DNA of 15,770 bases from Acholeplasmataceae bacterium (lineage in GTDB: Bacteria > Bacillota_I > Bacilli_A > Acholeplasmatales > Acholeplasmataceae), in the NCBI GenBank assembly GCA_023230825.1, contig JALNWO010000024.1, forward strand, positions 1 to 15,770, in the 5' to 3' direction. A program made the position numbers and the translations under genes. The notes under the pieces were generated by a model. It was not told the DNA's origin. It worked only from the letters and a program-made list of their open reading frames with translations, and made no database searches. Position 1 is the first letter of the stretch; each line of letters begins with the position of its first letter. Of the stretch, positions 6,794 to 13,444 are shown piece by piece.

Positions 6794-7954
6794 ATGATTA
6801 TTGGCGTTCCAAAAGAGATTCTTCAAGGAGAAAATAGAGTATCAGCTACACCCGATACTGTTAAAAAAATGGTTCGAGATGGCCATGAAGTTCTCGTTCA
6901 AAAAACCGCAGGAGATGGTTCTTTTTATCATGATGAAGATTATATAGAAGCAGGAGCAATTTTGGTAGACAGTCCGAAAGAAATTTACCAAAAAGCAAAT
7001 GTTATCTTAAAAGTGAAAGAACCACAATTTAACGATGATTTACAAATGCATGAAATCGATATGATGCAAAAGGATCAAGTCTTAATTACTTTCTTACACC
7101 CCGCATCACCGAATAATCATAAAATGGTGCAAATGCTTGCTGATAAGGGCATTATTGGTTTAACTTTAGATGGAATTCCAAGAATTAGCCGCGCTCAATC
7201 AATGGATGCTCTTTCTTCAATGAGTACATGTGCTGGATATAAAGGCATGATTATGGCAACCGATACCATCGCTAAATTTATGCCGATGATTGGTTCAGCT
7301 GTTGGGATGATTAAACCTGCAAACGTATTGGTCGTTGGTGCTGGCGTTGCTGGCTTAAGAGCAATTGCAACTGCCAAAGGTTTAGGTGCTGTTGTTCATG
7401 CATGTGATATTCGCCCCGAGGCAAATGAGCAAGCGCAATCTTTAGGTGCGAGAATCATTGATTTAGGTATTCCTGCCGACATCGCAGTTAGCGAAGATGG
7501 AAAACATGCCAACAGATTGTCTGACCACTGGTTAGGTGTAGAAAAAGATGCTTTACGTGATTATGTTAAAAATGCTGACATTATTTTCTTATCTGCTTTA
7601 TTGTTTGGTAAGAAAGCACCTATTTTAATTGATGAGGAAATGATTCAAACCATGAGACCAGGATCGGTGATTGTTGACGTATCGATCGACCAAGGCGGAA
7701 ACTGTGCCTTAACAAAAGCTGGAGAAACTTATCAAGCACATGGTGTTACAATGATTGGTTCAAAAAACATTCCTGGCATGATTCCAACATCATCAACATG
7801 GATGTTTTCTAATAACGTATACAACTTATTAAAATACTTAGTTAAAAATGATCGTGTTGAGTTAGACACAAGTGATGAAATCGTCGGATCTATCTTAGTC
7901 ACTCAAAACGGTAAAATTGTCCATCAAGGCACATTAGAGGCGATGGAAAATTAA
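6794..7954 (+). CDS. pntAA: NAD(P) transhydrogenase, NAD(H)-binding alpha-1 subunit
   Basis: Soluble domain I of the proton-translocating transhydrogenase, which binds NAD(H) and passes hydride to NADP+ on PntB. I start at ATG 6794 because TGGAGGAATT lies just before it; the in-frame ATG at 6779 would include that ribosome site. The product has 386 residues, right for the split-subunit form. ISRAQSMDALSSM at 131-143 is the family mobile/active-site segment, GAGVAGL at 182-188 the dinucleotide fold, and DIRPEANEQAQSLGA at 205-219 includes the Asp that reads the NAD ribose. It is relatively close in form to alanine dehydrogenase (GSVIVDVSIDQGGN), but its neighbours settle the identity. Confidence 0.93.
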   Translation: MIIGVPKEILQGENRVSATPDTVKKMVRDGHEVLVQKTAGDGSFYHDEDYIEAGAILVDSPKEIYQKANVILKVKEPQFNDDLQMHEIDMMQKDQVLITFLHPASPNNHKMVQMLADKGIIGLTLDGIPRISRAQSMDALSSMSTCAGYKGMIMATDTIAKFMPMIGSAVGMIKPANVLVVGAGVAGLRAIATAKGLGAVVHACDIRPEANEQAQSLGARIIDLGIPADIAVSEDGKHANRLSDHWLGVEKDALRDYVKNADIIFLSALLFGKKAPILIDEEMIQTMRPGSVIVDVSIDQGGNCALTKAGETYQAHGVTMIGSKNIPGMIPTSSTWMFSNNVYNLLKYLVKNDRVELDTSDEIVGSILVTQNGKIVHQGTLEAMEN

Positions 7955-7963
7955 GGAGGAAGC

Positions 7964-8269
7964 ATGGAATTATTACATTTTATCTTACTAGGCGTTTTCG
8001 TCTTATCAACAATTGTTGGTTACTTTTTAATTAAAAACGTCCCTTCTTTATTACACACACCTTTGATGAGTGGGATGAATGCTTTATCTGGGATTACATT
8101 AATTGGAGCTTTAGTTGCATTTGCGATTAGTTATCGTGATATTGGCTGGCTTTCCTCAATCGCAGGGGGACTTGCTGTTGTTGTCGCAACCATTAATGTG
8201 GTTGGTGGCTTTGGCGTCACACACCGGATGTTAAATATGTTCAGAAAGAAGGATGAGAAACATGACTAA
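7964..8269 (+). CDS. pntAB: NAD(P) transhydrogenase, membrane alpha-2 subunit
   Basis: Small integral membrane subunit (101 residues) that corresponds to the C-terminal membrane part of E. coli PntA and forms the proton channel with PntB. Three hydrophobic helices are visible, about 5-23, 43-58 and 64-82. HTPLMSGMNALSG at 31-43 is the conserved motif, with His31 matching the alpha-subunit channel histidine, and NVVGGFGVTHRMLNMF near the end matches E. coli NVVGGF-VT-RML-MF. The ribosome site TAAGGAGGA overlaps the pntAA stop codon. It overlaps pntB by 8 bases. Confidence 0.93.
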   Translation: MELLHFILLGVFVLSTIVGYFLIKNVPSLLHTPLMSGMNALSGITLIGALVAFAISYRDIGWLSSIAGGLAVVVATINVVGGFGVTHRMLNMFRKKDEKHD

Positions 8270-9680
8270 ATTAATGTTGCTGTCTATTTCTGACAATTTA
8301 TATTATGTAATTGCTGGCGTATTATCACTTGCGGTTTTATTTGGAATTCACTTAATGAGTCAAGTTAAAACGGCTAAAACAGGTAATATTTTAAGTGCAG
8401 TCGCTCTTTTAGCCGGTGTTGTCGTTACTTTAATTAGATATGATATTTTACCGATTTGGGTTTTATATGTCGGTGTAGCGATTGGTGCTGCCATTGGCTT
8501 ATGGATTAGTATTAAAGTTAAAATTATTGAAATGCCACAGCTTATTGCTTTACTCAATGGTTTAGGTGGCTTAGCATCTTTCATCGTTGGTGGTTATGCC
8601 CTCCTTGGCATCGGTTCAGATCAACAAGTGTTTAGCTTACTTGTCGCGATGTTAGCTGTTATTATTGGTGCCCTAACCTTCTCAGGAAGTATGGTTGCTG
8701 CAGGGAAACTCCATCGTGTCATTACCCAAAAACCAATTGTCATTAAATTCCATCAATCTGTGACGAGAATTTTAATTGCTTTATTGGCCATTGGTTTCAT
8801 TTATCCTGCTTTAACAACAGCAGGATTAACTGTTGTTTTAGTGATTACAATTGTAGTTGCCTTCCTTTTTGGGATTCTCTTTACCATTCGTATTGGTGGT
8901 GCAGATATGCCCATTGCGATTTCATTACTTAACAGTTTATCTGGTGTTGCAGCAGCAATCTCAGGTTTAGCCATTGGCGATCCTTTATTGGTTGCGGTGG
9001 GCGGCATTGTTGGAGCTTCAGGTTTACTCTTAACGCAAATTATGTGTAAAGCGATGAACCGCAAGCTTATTGAAATTCTTCTAGGAAAAACAACGGTTCA
9101 AAAAACTGAGAAAGTTAAGACTGAAAAACAAGTGGTTGAAGAAGAAGTTGAAGAAGATGAAGCCGACGAGAATACTCCCTATTTAGACGTTATTAAAAAT
9201 GCCAAAGATATCATTATTGTTCCAGGTTATGGAATGGCAGTTGCTCAAGCACAACATTTAGTAAAACAACTTGCCGACACGCTTAAAAAACAAGGTGCCA
9301 CTGTGCGTTTTGCCATTCACCCTGTAGCAGGCAGAATGCCAGGCCATATGAATGTCTTGTTAGCTGAGGCTGACGTTGATTACGATGATCTCTATGAAAT
9401 GGATGATTTAAACGATGAGTTTAAGAATATTGACTTGGCAATTGTTATTGGTGCCAATGACGTTGTTAATTCAGCCGCGAGAAATCAAGAAGATACACCA
9501 ATCTACGGAATGCCTATTTTAAATGTTGATGAAGCAAAAGAAGTCTTTATCTTCAATTACGATTTAAACCCTGGCTACTCAGGTGTCGATAACCCGCTTT
9601 ATAAACGGAAAAAAGGCGTCCACATGTTTTTAGGAAACGCTTTGGAAACTTTACAAAAATTAGCTGATGAAATGAAATAG
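8262..9680 (+). CDS. pntB: NAD(P) transhydrogenase, beta subunit
   Basis: Membrane domain II plus soluble NADP(H)-binding domain III of transhydrogenase, coupling proton entry to NADPH formation. I start at ATG 8262, 9 bases after AAGGA; the ATG at 8253 abuts that site. The protein has 472 residues. About eight to nine membrane helices fill residues 10-262. An acidic linker (EEEVEEDEADE, 293-303) leads to the NADP fold GYGMAVAQAQ at 322-331, then HPVAGRMPGHMNVLLAEA, VIGANDVVN and GYSGVDNPL. At the position of the E. coli channel residue His91 the sequence reads ALLNGLGGL, so an Asn (Asn99) stands there. Last gene of the operon, ended by a strong terminator. Confidence 0.95.
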   Translation: MTKLMLLSISDNLYYVIAGVLSLAVLFGIHLMSQVKTAKTGNILSAVALLAGVVVTLIRYDILPIWVLYVGVAIGAAIGLWISIKVKIIEMPQLIALLNGLGGLASFIVGGYALLGIGSDQQVFSLLVAMLAVIIGALTFSGSMVAAGKLHRVITQKPIVIKFHQSVTRILIALLAIGFIYPALTTAGLTVVLVITIVVAFLFGILFTIRIGGADMPIAISLLNSLSGVAAAISGLAIGDPLLVAVGGIVGASGLLLTQIMCKAMNRKLIEILLGKTTVQKTEKVKTEKQVVEEEVEEDEADENTPYLDVIKNAKDIIIVPGYGMAVAQAQHLVKQLADTLKKQGATVRFAIHPVAGRMPGHMNVLLAEADVDYDDLYEMDDLNDEFKNIDLAIVIGANDVVNSAARNQEDTPIYGMPILNVDEAKEVFIFNYDLNPGYSGVDNPLYKRKKGVHMFLGNALETLQKLADEMK

Positions 9681-9707
9681 AGGATTGGTTTCAATCCTCT
9701 TTTTTTT
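9680..9707 (+). terminator. Strong intrinsic terminator of the pnt operon
   Basis: GAGGATTG (9680-9687), loop GTTT, CAATCCTC (9692-9699), then eight Ts (9700-9707): a perfect 8-bp stem with a full U-tract, starting on the last base of the pntB stop codon. Confidence 0.93.
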
Positions 9708-9711
9708 CGAT

Positions 9712-9737
9712 AAAAAAACCACTCGTTGAGTGGTTTT
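9712..9737 (-). terminator. Intrinsic terminator of dps (possibly bidirectional)
   Basis: AAAACCACTC (9715-9724), loop GTT, GAGTGGTTTT (9728-9737) form a perfect 10-bp stem. On the minus strand it is followed by Us (complement of A9718-A9712), placing it right after the dps stop. On the plus strand the trailing TTTTGTTTT could also back up the pnt terminator. Confidence 0.88.
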
Positions 9738-9750
9738 GTTTTAATTCTTG

Positions 9751-10185
9751 TTATTTAAGGGTTGCTGATAACATCCAAATGTGTTTCTCAAAACTAGCAA
9801 GAGTTGTAATTAAAAGATCAACAGTCACCTCATCACCTAAATCTTGAGCAATGACCAATGCTTCTTTTAATTCGATTGCCATAATTTCAATGTCTTTAAG
9901 AACATGACCAACCATGACATCAGCATCTTCAACACCGGCAGCTTCTGCTAGTGAGGTTACTTCTAAATATGCTTTTTGAGTTGAAAGTGGTTTGCCACCA
10001 ATCATTAACAATCTTTCTGCAAACTCATCATAGAGTTCGTTAATTTCATCGTATAACTCTTCAAATTTTTCATGAAGGCGATAAAAGTGTGGGCCTTCCA
10101 CATACCAATGATAATGATGCAATTTCGTAAAGAAAATGCTTAAATTAGCAACTTGCTTGTTTAAAACAGCATATAGTTTTTCCAT
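9751..10185 (-). CDS. dps: Dps-family mini-ferritin (DNA-binding / iron-storage stress protein)
   Basis: Twelve-subunit cage protein that oxidises Fe2+ with hydrogen peroxide and stores the iron, limiting Fenton damage. I start at ATG 10185, preceded by GGAAAGGAAG; the longer frame up to 10251 covers the promoter and ribosome site. The 144 residues are a short Dps without a basic N-terminal tail, so DNA binding is doubtful. The inter-subunit ferroxidase site is visible: His26 in HYHWYVEGPHF, His38 in LHEKFEELY, Asp53 and Glu57 in DEFAERLLMIGGKP. Glu42 stands where Listeria Dps has Asp, a mild change. It lies convergent to pntB and divergent from prfA, as a single-gene unit with its own promoter and terminator. 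Confidence 0.95.
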   Translation of the reverse strand: MEKLYAVLNKQVANLSIFFTKLHHYHWYVEGPHFYRLHEKFEELYDEINELYDEFAERLLMIGGKPLSTQKAYLEVTSLAEAAGVEDADVMVGHVLKDIEIMAIELKEALVIAQDLGDEVTVDLLITTLASFEKHIWMLSATLK

Positions 10186-10214
10186 TTTTATAAATCTTCC
10201 TTTCCTTTTATTTG

Positions 10215-10229
10215 GTACCTTAATTATAA
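10215..10229 (-). promoter_or_regulatory. Possible PerR-like half-perfect box over the dps -10
   Basis: On the minus strand TTATAATTAAGGTAC compares with the PerR consensus TTATAATNATTATAA. The left half is perfect and the right half poor. Dps/MrgA is a classic PerR target, which is why I list it, but half of the match is simply the -10 box itself. Confidence 0.2.
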
Positions 10230-10251
10230 CACTATTTAGAAAAATATACAA
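10223..10251 (-). promoter_or_regulatory. Promoter of dps
   Basis: On the minus strand TTGTAT (10251-10246), a 17-base spacer and TATAAT (10228-10223) preceded by TGT make an extended -10 promoter. Transcription would start near 10216, giving a leader of about 30 nt. Confidence 0.7.
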
Positions 10252-10274
10252 ATTTAAAGCATTGTCTAATACGA

Positions 10275-10303
10275 TGGAAATATTATTTTTTTTATGGTAA
10301 TAT
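10275..10303 (+). promoter_or_regulatory. Putative promoter of prfA
   Basis: TGG-TAATAT at 10295-10303 reads as an extended -10 and TGGAAA at 10275-10280 as a -35 with a 17-base spacer (four of six consensus bases). The predicted transcript begins near 10310 and carries a leader of about 110 nt. Confidence 0.45.
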
Positions 10304-10315
10304 ATCAGTAAGGAA

Positions 10316-10333
10316 CGTTAGCAATTTGCAACG
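10316..10333 (+). promoter_or_regulatory. Small hairpin at the 5' end of the prfA leader
   Basis: CGTT-A-GCA, loop ATT, TGC-AACG can form a 7-bp stem with one bulged A, at the very start of the predicted transcript. It may simply stabilise the 5' end of the mRNA; no specific role is seen. Confidence 0.3.
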
Positions 10334-10365
10334 AATTTCTAAAATAGACCAATAGAATCTGACCG

Positions 10366-10418
10366 AAAGGAGAAAGATTTAAAGGGGCAACATTTCCTTT
10401 AAGTCTTTTCATATATTT
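10366..10418 (+). promoter_or_regulatory. prfA ribosome site split from its start codon by a 13-bp hairpin
   Basis: The only Shine-Dalgarno sequence before prfA is AAAGGAG at 10366-10372, about 46 bases from the ATG. The last bases before the ATG (TCTTTTCATATATTT) have none. Between them AAAGATTTAAAGG (10373-10385) pairs fully with CCTTTAAGTCTTT (10396-10408), 13 bp with one G-U pair and a 10-base loop. If folded, SD and ATG are joined by only the 10 bases 10409-10418, a normal spacing. In the prfA frame, TAA at 10380-10382 rules out an upstream start. A known parallel is T4 gene 25, where a hairpin brings SD and AUG together. Confidence 0.7.
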
Positions 10419-11483
10419 ATGTTTGACCGTTTAAAATTAATCGAAAAACAATACAAAGAAATTCAAAATAAACTCGCTCAAGGCGTTGTCGATGTAAAGG
10501 AAATCACTGAGCTATCAAAAGCTGCAGCTTCCTTTCAGGAAACCGTTGAGCTTTATCGCTTTTATCAAGAGAAAGAAACCGAACTCCATGATGTGAAAGC
10601 AATGATTGAAGACGAAACCGATGAAGATCTTATTCAATTTGGACAAAACGAAGTCCGTCTTTTAGAGCAAACATTAGCTGATACAGAAGAAAAACTGAAA
10701 GTTTTATTATTACCAAAAGATCCAAATGATGAGAAAAACGTTATCGTTGAAATTAAAGGGGCCGCAGGTGGCGATGAGGGCAATATTTTTGCTGGCGATT
10801 TATTTAGAATGTATTTGAAATATGCTGAATCAAAAAACTGGAAAATAGAAATTTTGAATGCGATGCCCGGCTCGATGGGCGGTTATACGACAATTGAATT
10901 TATGATTTCGGGGAAACTTGTGTACTCGATGTTAAAATATGAATCTGGAACTCACCGTGTTCAAAGAGTCCCAGAAACCGAATCTCAAGGACGTGTTCAC
11001 ACGTCCACTGCTACAGTTTTAGTTATGCCAGAAGCAGATGAGCTTGATTTAAACATTAGTTGGAACGATATTCGTTTTGACACCTTTAACTCTAGTGGAC
11101 CTGGTGGTCAATCCGTTAATACAACTAAATCTGCTGTTCGGTTAACACATTTACCAACAGGAATCAGTGTGAGTTGTCAAGAAGGTAAGTCACAACACGA
11201 AAACAGAGATAAAGCATATCGTCTTTTAACAACACGAATTTATGATCAAATGCGTGCTGAACAAGAAGCAATTGAAGAAGAAAAACGCCATGCATTGGTT
11301 GGTCGTGGGGACAGAAGCGAGAAAATCAGGACTTATAACTATCCCCAAAACCGTGTTTCTGATCATCGTATCAACTTAACACTACAACGTTTAGATGCAA
11401 TTATGGATGGACGCTTAGATTTAGTTTTAGAACCACTTTTAAATGAATTTCAAAAACAACAATTAACAGAGGTTTCGGCTTGA
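10419..11483 (+). CDS. prfA: Peptide chain release factor 1
   Basis: Recognises UAA and UAG in the ribosomal A site and triggers peptide release. The 354 residues are typical. The codon-reading tripeptide is Pro-Glu-Thr at 185-187 in RVPETESQGRVHTSTATV, of the RF1 type (PxT) rather than the SPF of RF2. The catalytic GGQ is at 229-231 in SSGPGGQSVNTTKSAV. The N-terminus MFDRLKLIEKQYKEI fits the family, so ATG 10419 is right despite its missing near ribosome site. The adjacent prmC encodes the enzyme that methylates the GGQ glutamine. The stop TGA overlaps the prmC start codon; RF2 must exist elsewhere to read it. Confidence 0.98.
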   Translation: MFDRLKLIEKQYKEIQNKLAQGVVDVKEITELSKAAASFQETVELYRFYQEKETELHDVKAMIEDETDEDLIQFGQNEVRLLEQTLADTEEKLKVLLLPKDPNDEKNVIVEIKGAAGGDEGNIFAGDLFRMYLKYAESKNWKIEILNAMPGSMGGYTTIEFMISGKLVYSMLKYESGTHRVQRVPETESQGRVHTSTATVLVMPEADELDLNISWNDIRFDTFNSSGPGGQSVNTTKSAVRLTHLPTGISVSCQEGKSQHENRDKAYRLLTTRIYDQMRAEQEAIEEEKRHALVGRGDRSEKIRTYNYPQNRVSDHRINLTLQRLDAIMDGRLDLVLEPLLNEFQKQQLTEVSA

Positions 11484-12337
11484 CTTACGAAGAACTTTTA
11501 AGAGATGGCCAACAAAAGGCTCGCAAACATCGTCTCGAGGAAGAAGCTGTTAAGTTTTTACTAATAGAACTTTCAGCTATGGAGCCCCATCTTTTTTATT
11601 TATCGTTAAAAAATTCTGTTCCAAAAACAATTCAAGAGCAGTTCGTGAAAGTTTTAGATCGATATCTTTTTCACCATGAGCCTGTTCAATATTTACTTGG
11701 TTATACTTACTTTTATAACCGTCGTTTTTTCGTGAACGAAGACGTTCTTATTCCCCGCCGGGAAACAGAACAATTAGTCGATATTTTGTTAAAAGAAATC
11801 AAACTTTTTTGGCCTAACGAAAAACCGTTATCCGTTCTCGATTTAGGAACAGGAAGTGGTTGTATTGGGATCACATTATCATTAGAAAACCCCTCATTAG
11901 AAGTTACCTTGGTCGATTTGTCTCATAAGGCCTTGGTGGTTGCAAAAAGGAACAGTCAAAAGTTTAATGCCTCGGTTCATTTAGTGCAAAGCGATTGGTT
12001 CGAAAAGATTCATGAAACGTATGATGTTATAGTAGCAAACCCACCCTATATACGTGACGAAGAGCCCCTAGATAACATTGTGGATAAAGAGCCAAAAAGC
12101 GCATTATATGGCGGCATTTACGGATTAGATTCTTATGAAGCTATTTTAAAATCTGTGCATCAACATATACAGAAAAAAAGCATTATTTTCTTTGAGCATG
12201 GAGCTGAACAAAAACAAGCATTAAACGAATTGATTTATCAATTTTTGCCAAACGCGCAAATTACACATTTGAAAGATTATCAAAATAAAGATCGTTTTAC
12301 GATGATAAAAATAGGAGTTGATTTACATGATGTATAA
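11480..12337 (+). CDS. prmC: Release factor glutamine N5-methyltransferase
   Basis: SAM-dependent enzyme that methylates the glutamine of the GGQ motif in RF1 and RF2. It starts with TTG at 11480, overlapping the prfA stop (TTGA), with AGAGG 7 bases upstream. The 285 residues include an N-terminal helical domain ending in EPVQYLLGYTYFYNRRF, the IPRRET element at 91-96, SAM motif I DLGTGSGCIG at 121-130, the acidic motif LVDLS at 144-148, and the substrate-binding NPPY at 187-190 that holds the glutamine. Coupling with prfA is the standard bacterial arrangement. It overlaps tsaC by 11 bases. Confidence 0.97.
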   Translation: MTYEELLRDGQQKARKHRLEEEAVKFLLIELSAMEPHLFYLSLKNSVPKTIQEQFVKVLDRYLFHHEPVQYLLGYTYFYNRRFFVNEDVLIPRRETEQLVDILLKEIKLFWPNEKPLSVLDLGTGSGCIGITLSLENPSLEVTLVDLSHKALVVAKRNSQKFNASVHLVQSDWFEKIHETYDVIVANPPYIRDEEPLDNIVDKEPKSALYGGIYGLDSYEAILKSVHQHIQKKSIIFFEHGAEQKQALNELIYQFLPNAQITHLKDYQNKDRFTMIKIGVDLHDV

Positions 12338-12884
12338 AGGCGATATTATTATTATTCCCACTGACACTGTTTTTGGTTTTGCGAGCCTCCTTCATGATCA
12401 AGAAGGGCTAAAAAAAATCAACCATCTCAAAGGTATTAAAAAACCACAACCTATCCCCATTTTAATTTCTAATGTCAATCAACTAAAAGAGATTGCTGTA
12501 ATTAACCGAAAAAGTGAATTATTGATGCGGAAATATTGGCCTGGCCATTTAACGATTATTTTCAAAACCACTCCTGAGTTTTTTGAAAAAACTAAAGAAG
12601 AAACGGTTGCAATTCGGATGCCTAAGCATCCAATCCCTTTAAAATTAATCGATATGTATGGGCCCTTAAGAGTCACGTCTTTAACTTTGCCTGAAGAAAA
12701 ACCGATCAATGAATTTAAGGCCATTGAAAAACAGTTTAAAAAACATGTGAAAGAAATTTATCCCCAAGGACAGATTCCTAAAAGCGATCAATCATCAACG
12801 ATTGTTGATGTCACTAAAAGAGGACTTAAAATTGTTCGACCTGGTGCTATTTCAGAAGCTGAGTTACTCGAGACAATTAAATAA
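12327..12884 (+). CDS. tsaC: TsaC/YrdC/Sua5-family L-threonylcarbamoyladenylate synthase, divergent
   Basis: Makes threonylcarbamoyl-AMP from threonine, bicarbonate and ATP for the t6A modification of tRNAs reading ANN codons. I start at ATG 12327, 9 bases after AGGAG; ATG 12330 is also possible, and TTG 12318 abuts the site. The 185 residues include PTDTVFG (11-17), WPGHLT (71-76), VAIRMPKHP and STIVD...IVRPGAI (157-175), all family landmarks. Two signature elements differ. The KxR motif is KGIKKPQP, with no Arg at the third place, and the SxN of TSANLSG reads TSLTLPEE (117-124). Only the single catalytic YrdC domain is present. Position after prmC matches Bacillus ywlC. Confidence 0.87.
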   Translation: MMYKGDIIIIPTDTVFGFASLLHDQEGLKKINHLKGIKKPQPIPILISNVNQLKEIAVINRKSELLMRKYWPGHLTIIFKTTPEFFEKTKEETVAIRMPKHPIPLKLIDMYGPLRVTSLTLPEEKPINEFKAIEKQFKKHVKEIYPQGQIPKSDQSSTIVDVTKRGLKIVRPGAISEAELLETIK

Positions 12885-12887
12885 TTG

Positions 12888-12911
12888 AAGTCCATCATCG
12901 ATGGACTTTTT
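12888..12911 (+). terminator. Intrinsic terminator after tsaC
   Basis: AAGTCCATC (12888-12896), loop ATC, GATGGACTT (12900-12908) form a perfect 9-bp stem running into five Ts (12907-12911). It closes the prfA-prmC-tsaC transcript. Confidence 0.9.
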
Positions 12912-12952
12912 CTCATTTGAAATAACCTCTTTTATTTCCTAACTTTTAAGCG

Positions 12953-12962
12953 GTATTAATAC
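12953..12962. promoter_or_regulatory. 10-bp palindrome in the -35 region of the rpiB promoter
   Basis: GTATTAATAC is a perfect palindrome centred where the -35 element would be expected. No -35 hexamer is recognisable there. It could be an operator or activator site, or chance in AT-rich DNA. Confidence 0.25.
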
Positions 12963-12970
12963 TCAAATTA

Positions 12971-12979
12971 TGTTATAAT
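12971..12979 (+). promoter_or_regulatory. Extended -10 promoter of rpiB-upp-atp
   Basis: TGT-TATAAT is a perfect extended -10; no -35 hexamer is visible at 16-18 bases upstream. Transcription would begin near 12986, with GAGGAGG shortly after as the rpiB ribosome site. No further promoter is evident up to atpE, so it may drive the ATPase genes too. Confidence 0.65.
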
Positions 12980-13006
12980 ATATAAAGTGAAAAAGAGGAG
13001 GTTCTT

Positions 13007-13444
13007 ATGAAAATTGCAATTGGAAGTGACCATGCAGGTTACGAATTAAAGGCGATTTTAAAAGATCACCTAAAAGAAAAACAAATCAACGTCGTTGATT
13101 ATGGAACAGATTCACTCGAGTCTGTTGATTATCCTGACTATGCTGAAGCTGTTGGACAAGCTGTTGCGCATGATGATTTTGACTTTGGCATTTTAGTCTG
13201 TGGCACAGGTATTGGTGTTTCTATTGCTGCCAATAAAGTTAAAGGCGTTCGAGCAGCTTTAATTTATAATGAAGAAACTGCTCGACTTGCTAAACAACAC
13301 AACCAAGCCAATGTCATTACAATGGGTGGAAGAATGACTTCACCTGAATTAGCTAAAAAAATGGTTGATGCCTTTATGGAAGAACATTTTGAAACAAGAC
13401 ATCAACGTCGGATAGATAAAATATCGAAGATCGAGGAAAAATAA
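13007..13444 (+). CDS. rpiB: Ribose-5-phosphate isomerase B
   Basis: Interconverts ribose-5-phosphate and ribulose-5-phosphate in the pentose phosphate pathway, supplying ribose for PRPP, the co-substrate of the next gene (upp). The 145 residues match the RpiB/LacAB family. GSDHAGYELK is at 6-15. The catalytic base region GILVCGTGIGVSIAANK at 61-77 carries Cys65, the family catalytic cysteine. His98-Asn99 in KQHNQANVITMGGR bind the phosphosugar. A strong GAGGAGG ribosome site precedes the ATG. Close LacA/LacB (galactose-6-phosphate isomerase) paralogues exist, but the context favours RpiB. Its TAA is followed at once by the upp ATG. Confidence 0.95.
   Translation: MKIAIGSDHAGYELKAILKDHLKEKQINVVDYGTDSLESVDYPDYAEAVGQAVAHDDFDFGILVCGTGIGVSIAANKVKGVRAALIYNEETARLAKQHNQANVITMGGRMTSPELAKKMVDAFMEEHFETRHQRRIDKISKIEEK

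Noticed and set aside
7199..7247. Possibility that pntAA is an alanine dehydrogenase
   Set aside because: The families share a fold, but the motif ISRAQSMDALSSM, the DIRPE...QSLGA element and the directly following pntAB and pntB identify it as the transhydrogenase subunit.
10373..10408. Reading the prfA hairpin as an intrinsic terminator or attenuator
   Set aside because: The stem is AU-rich and the following stretch is a broken U-tract (TCTTTTCATATATTT). The position just after the only SD and 10 bases before ATG fits a translation role better, though attenuation is not excluded.
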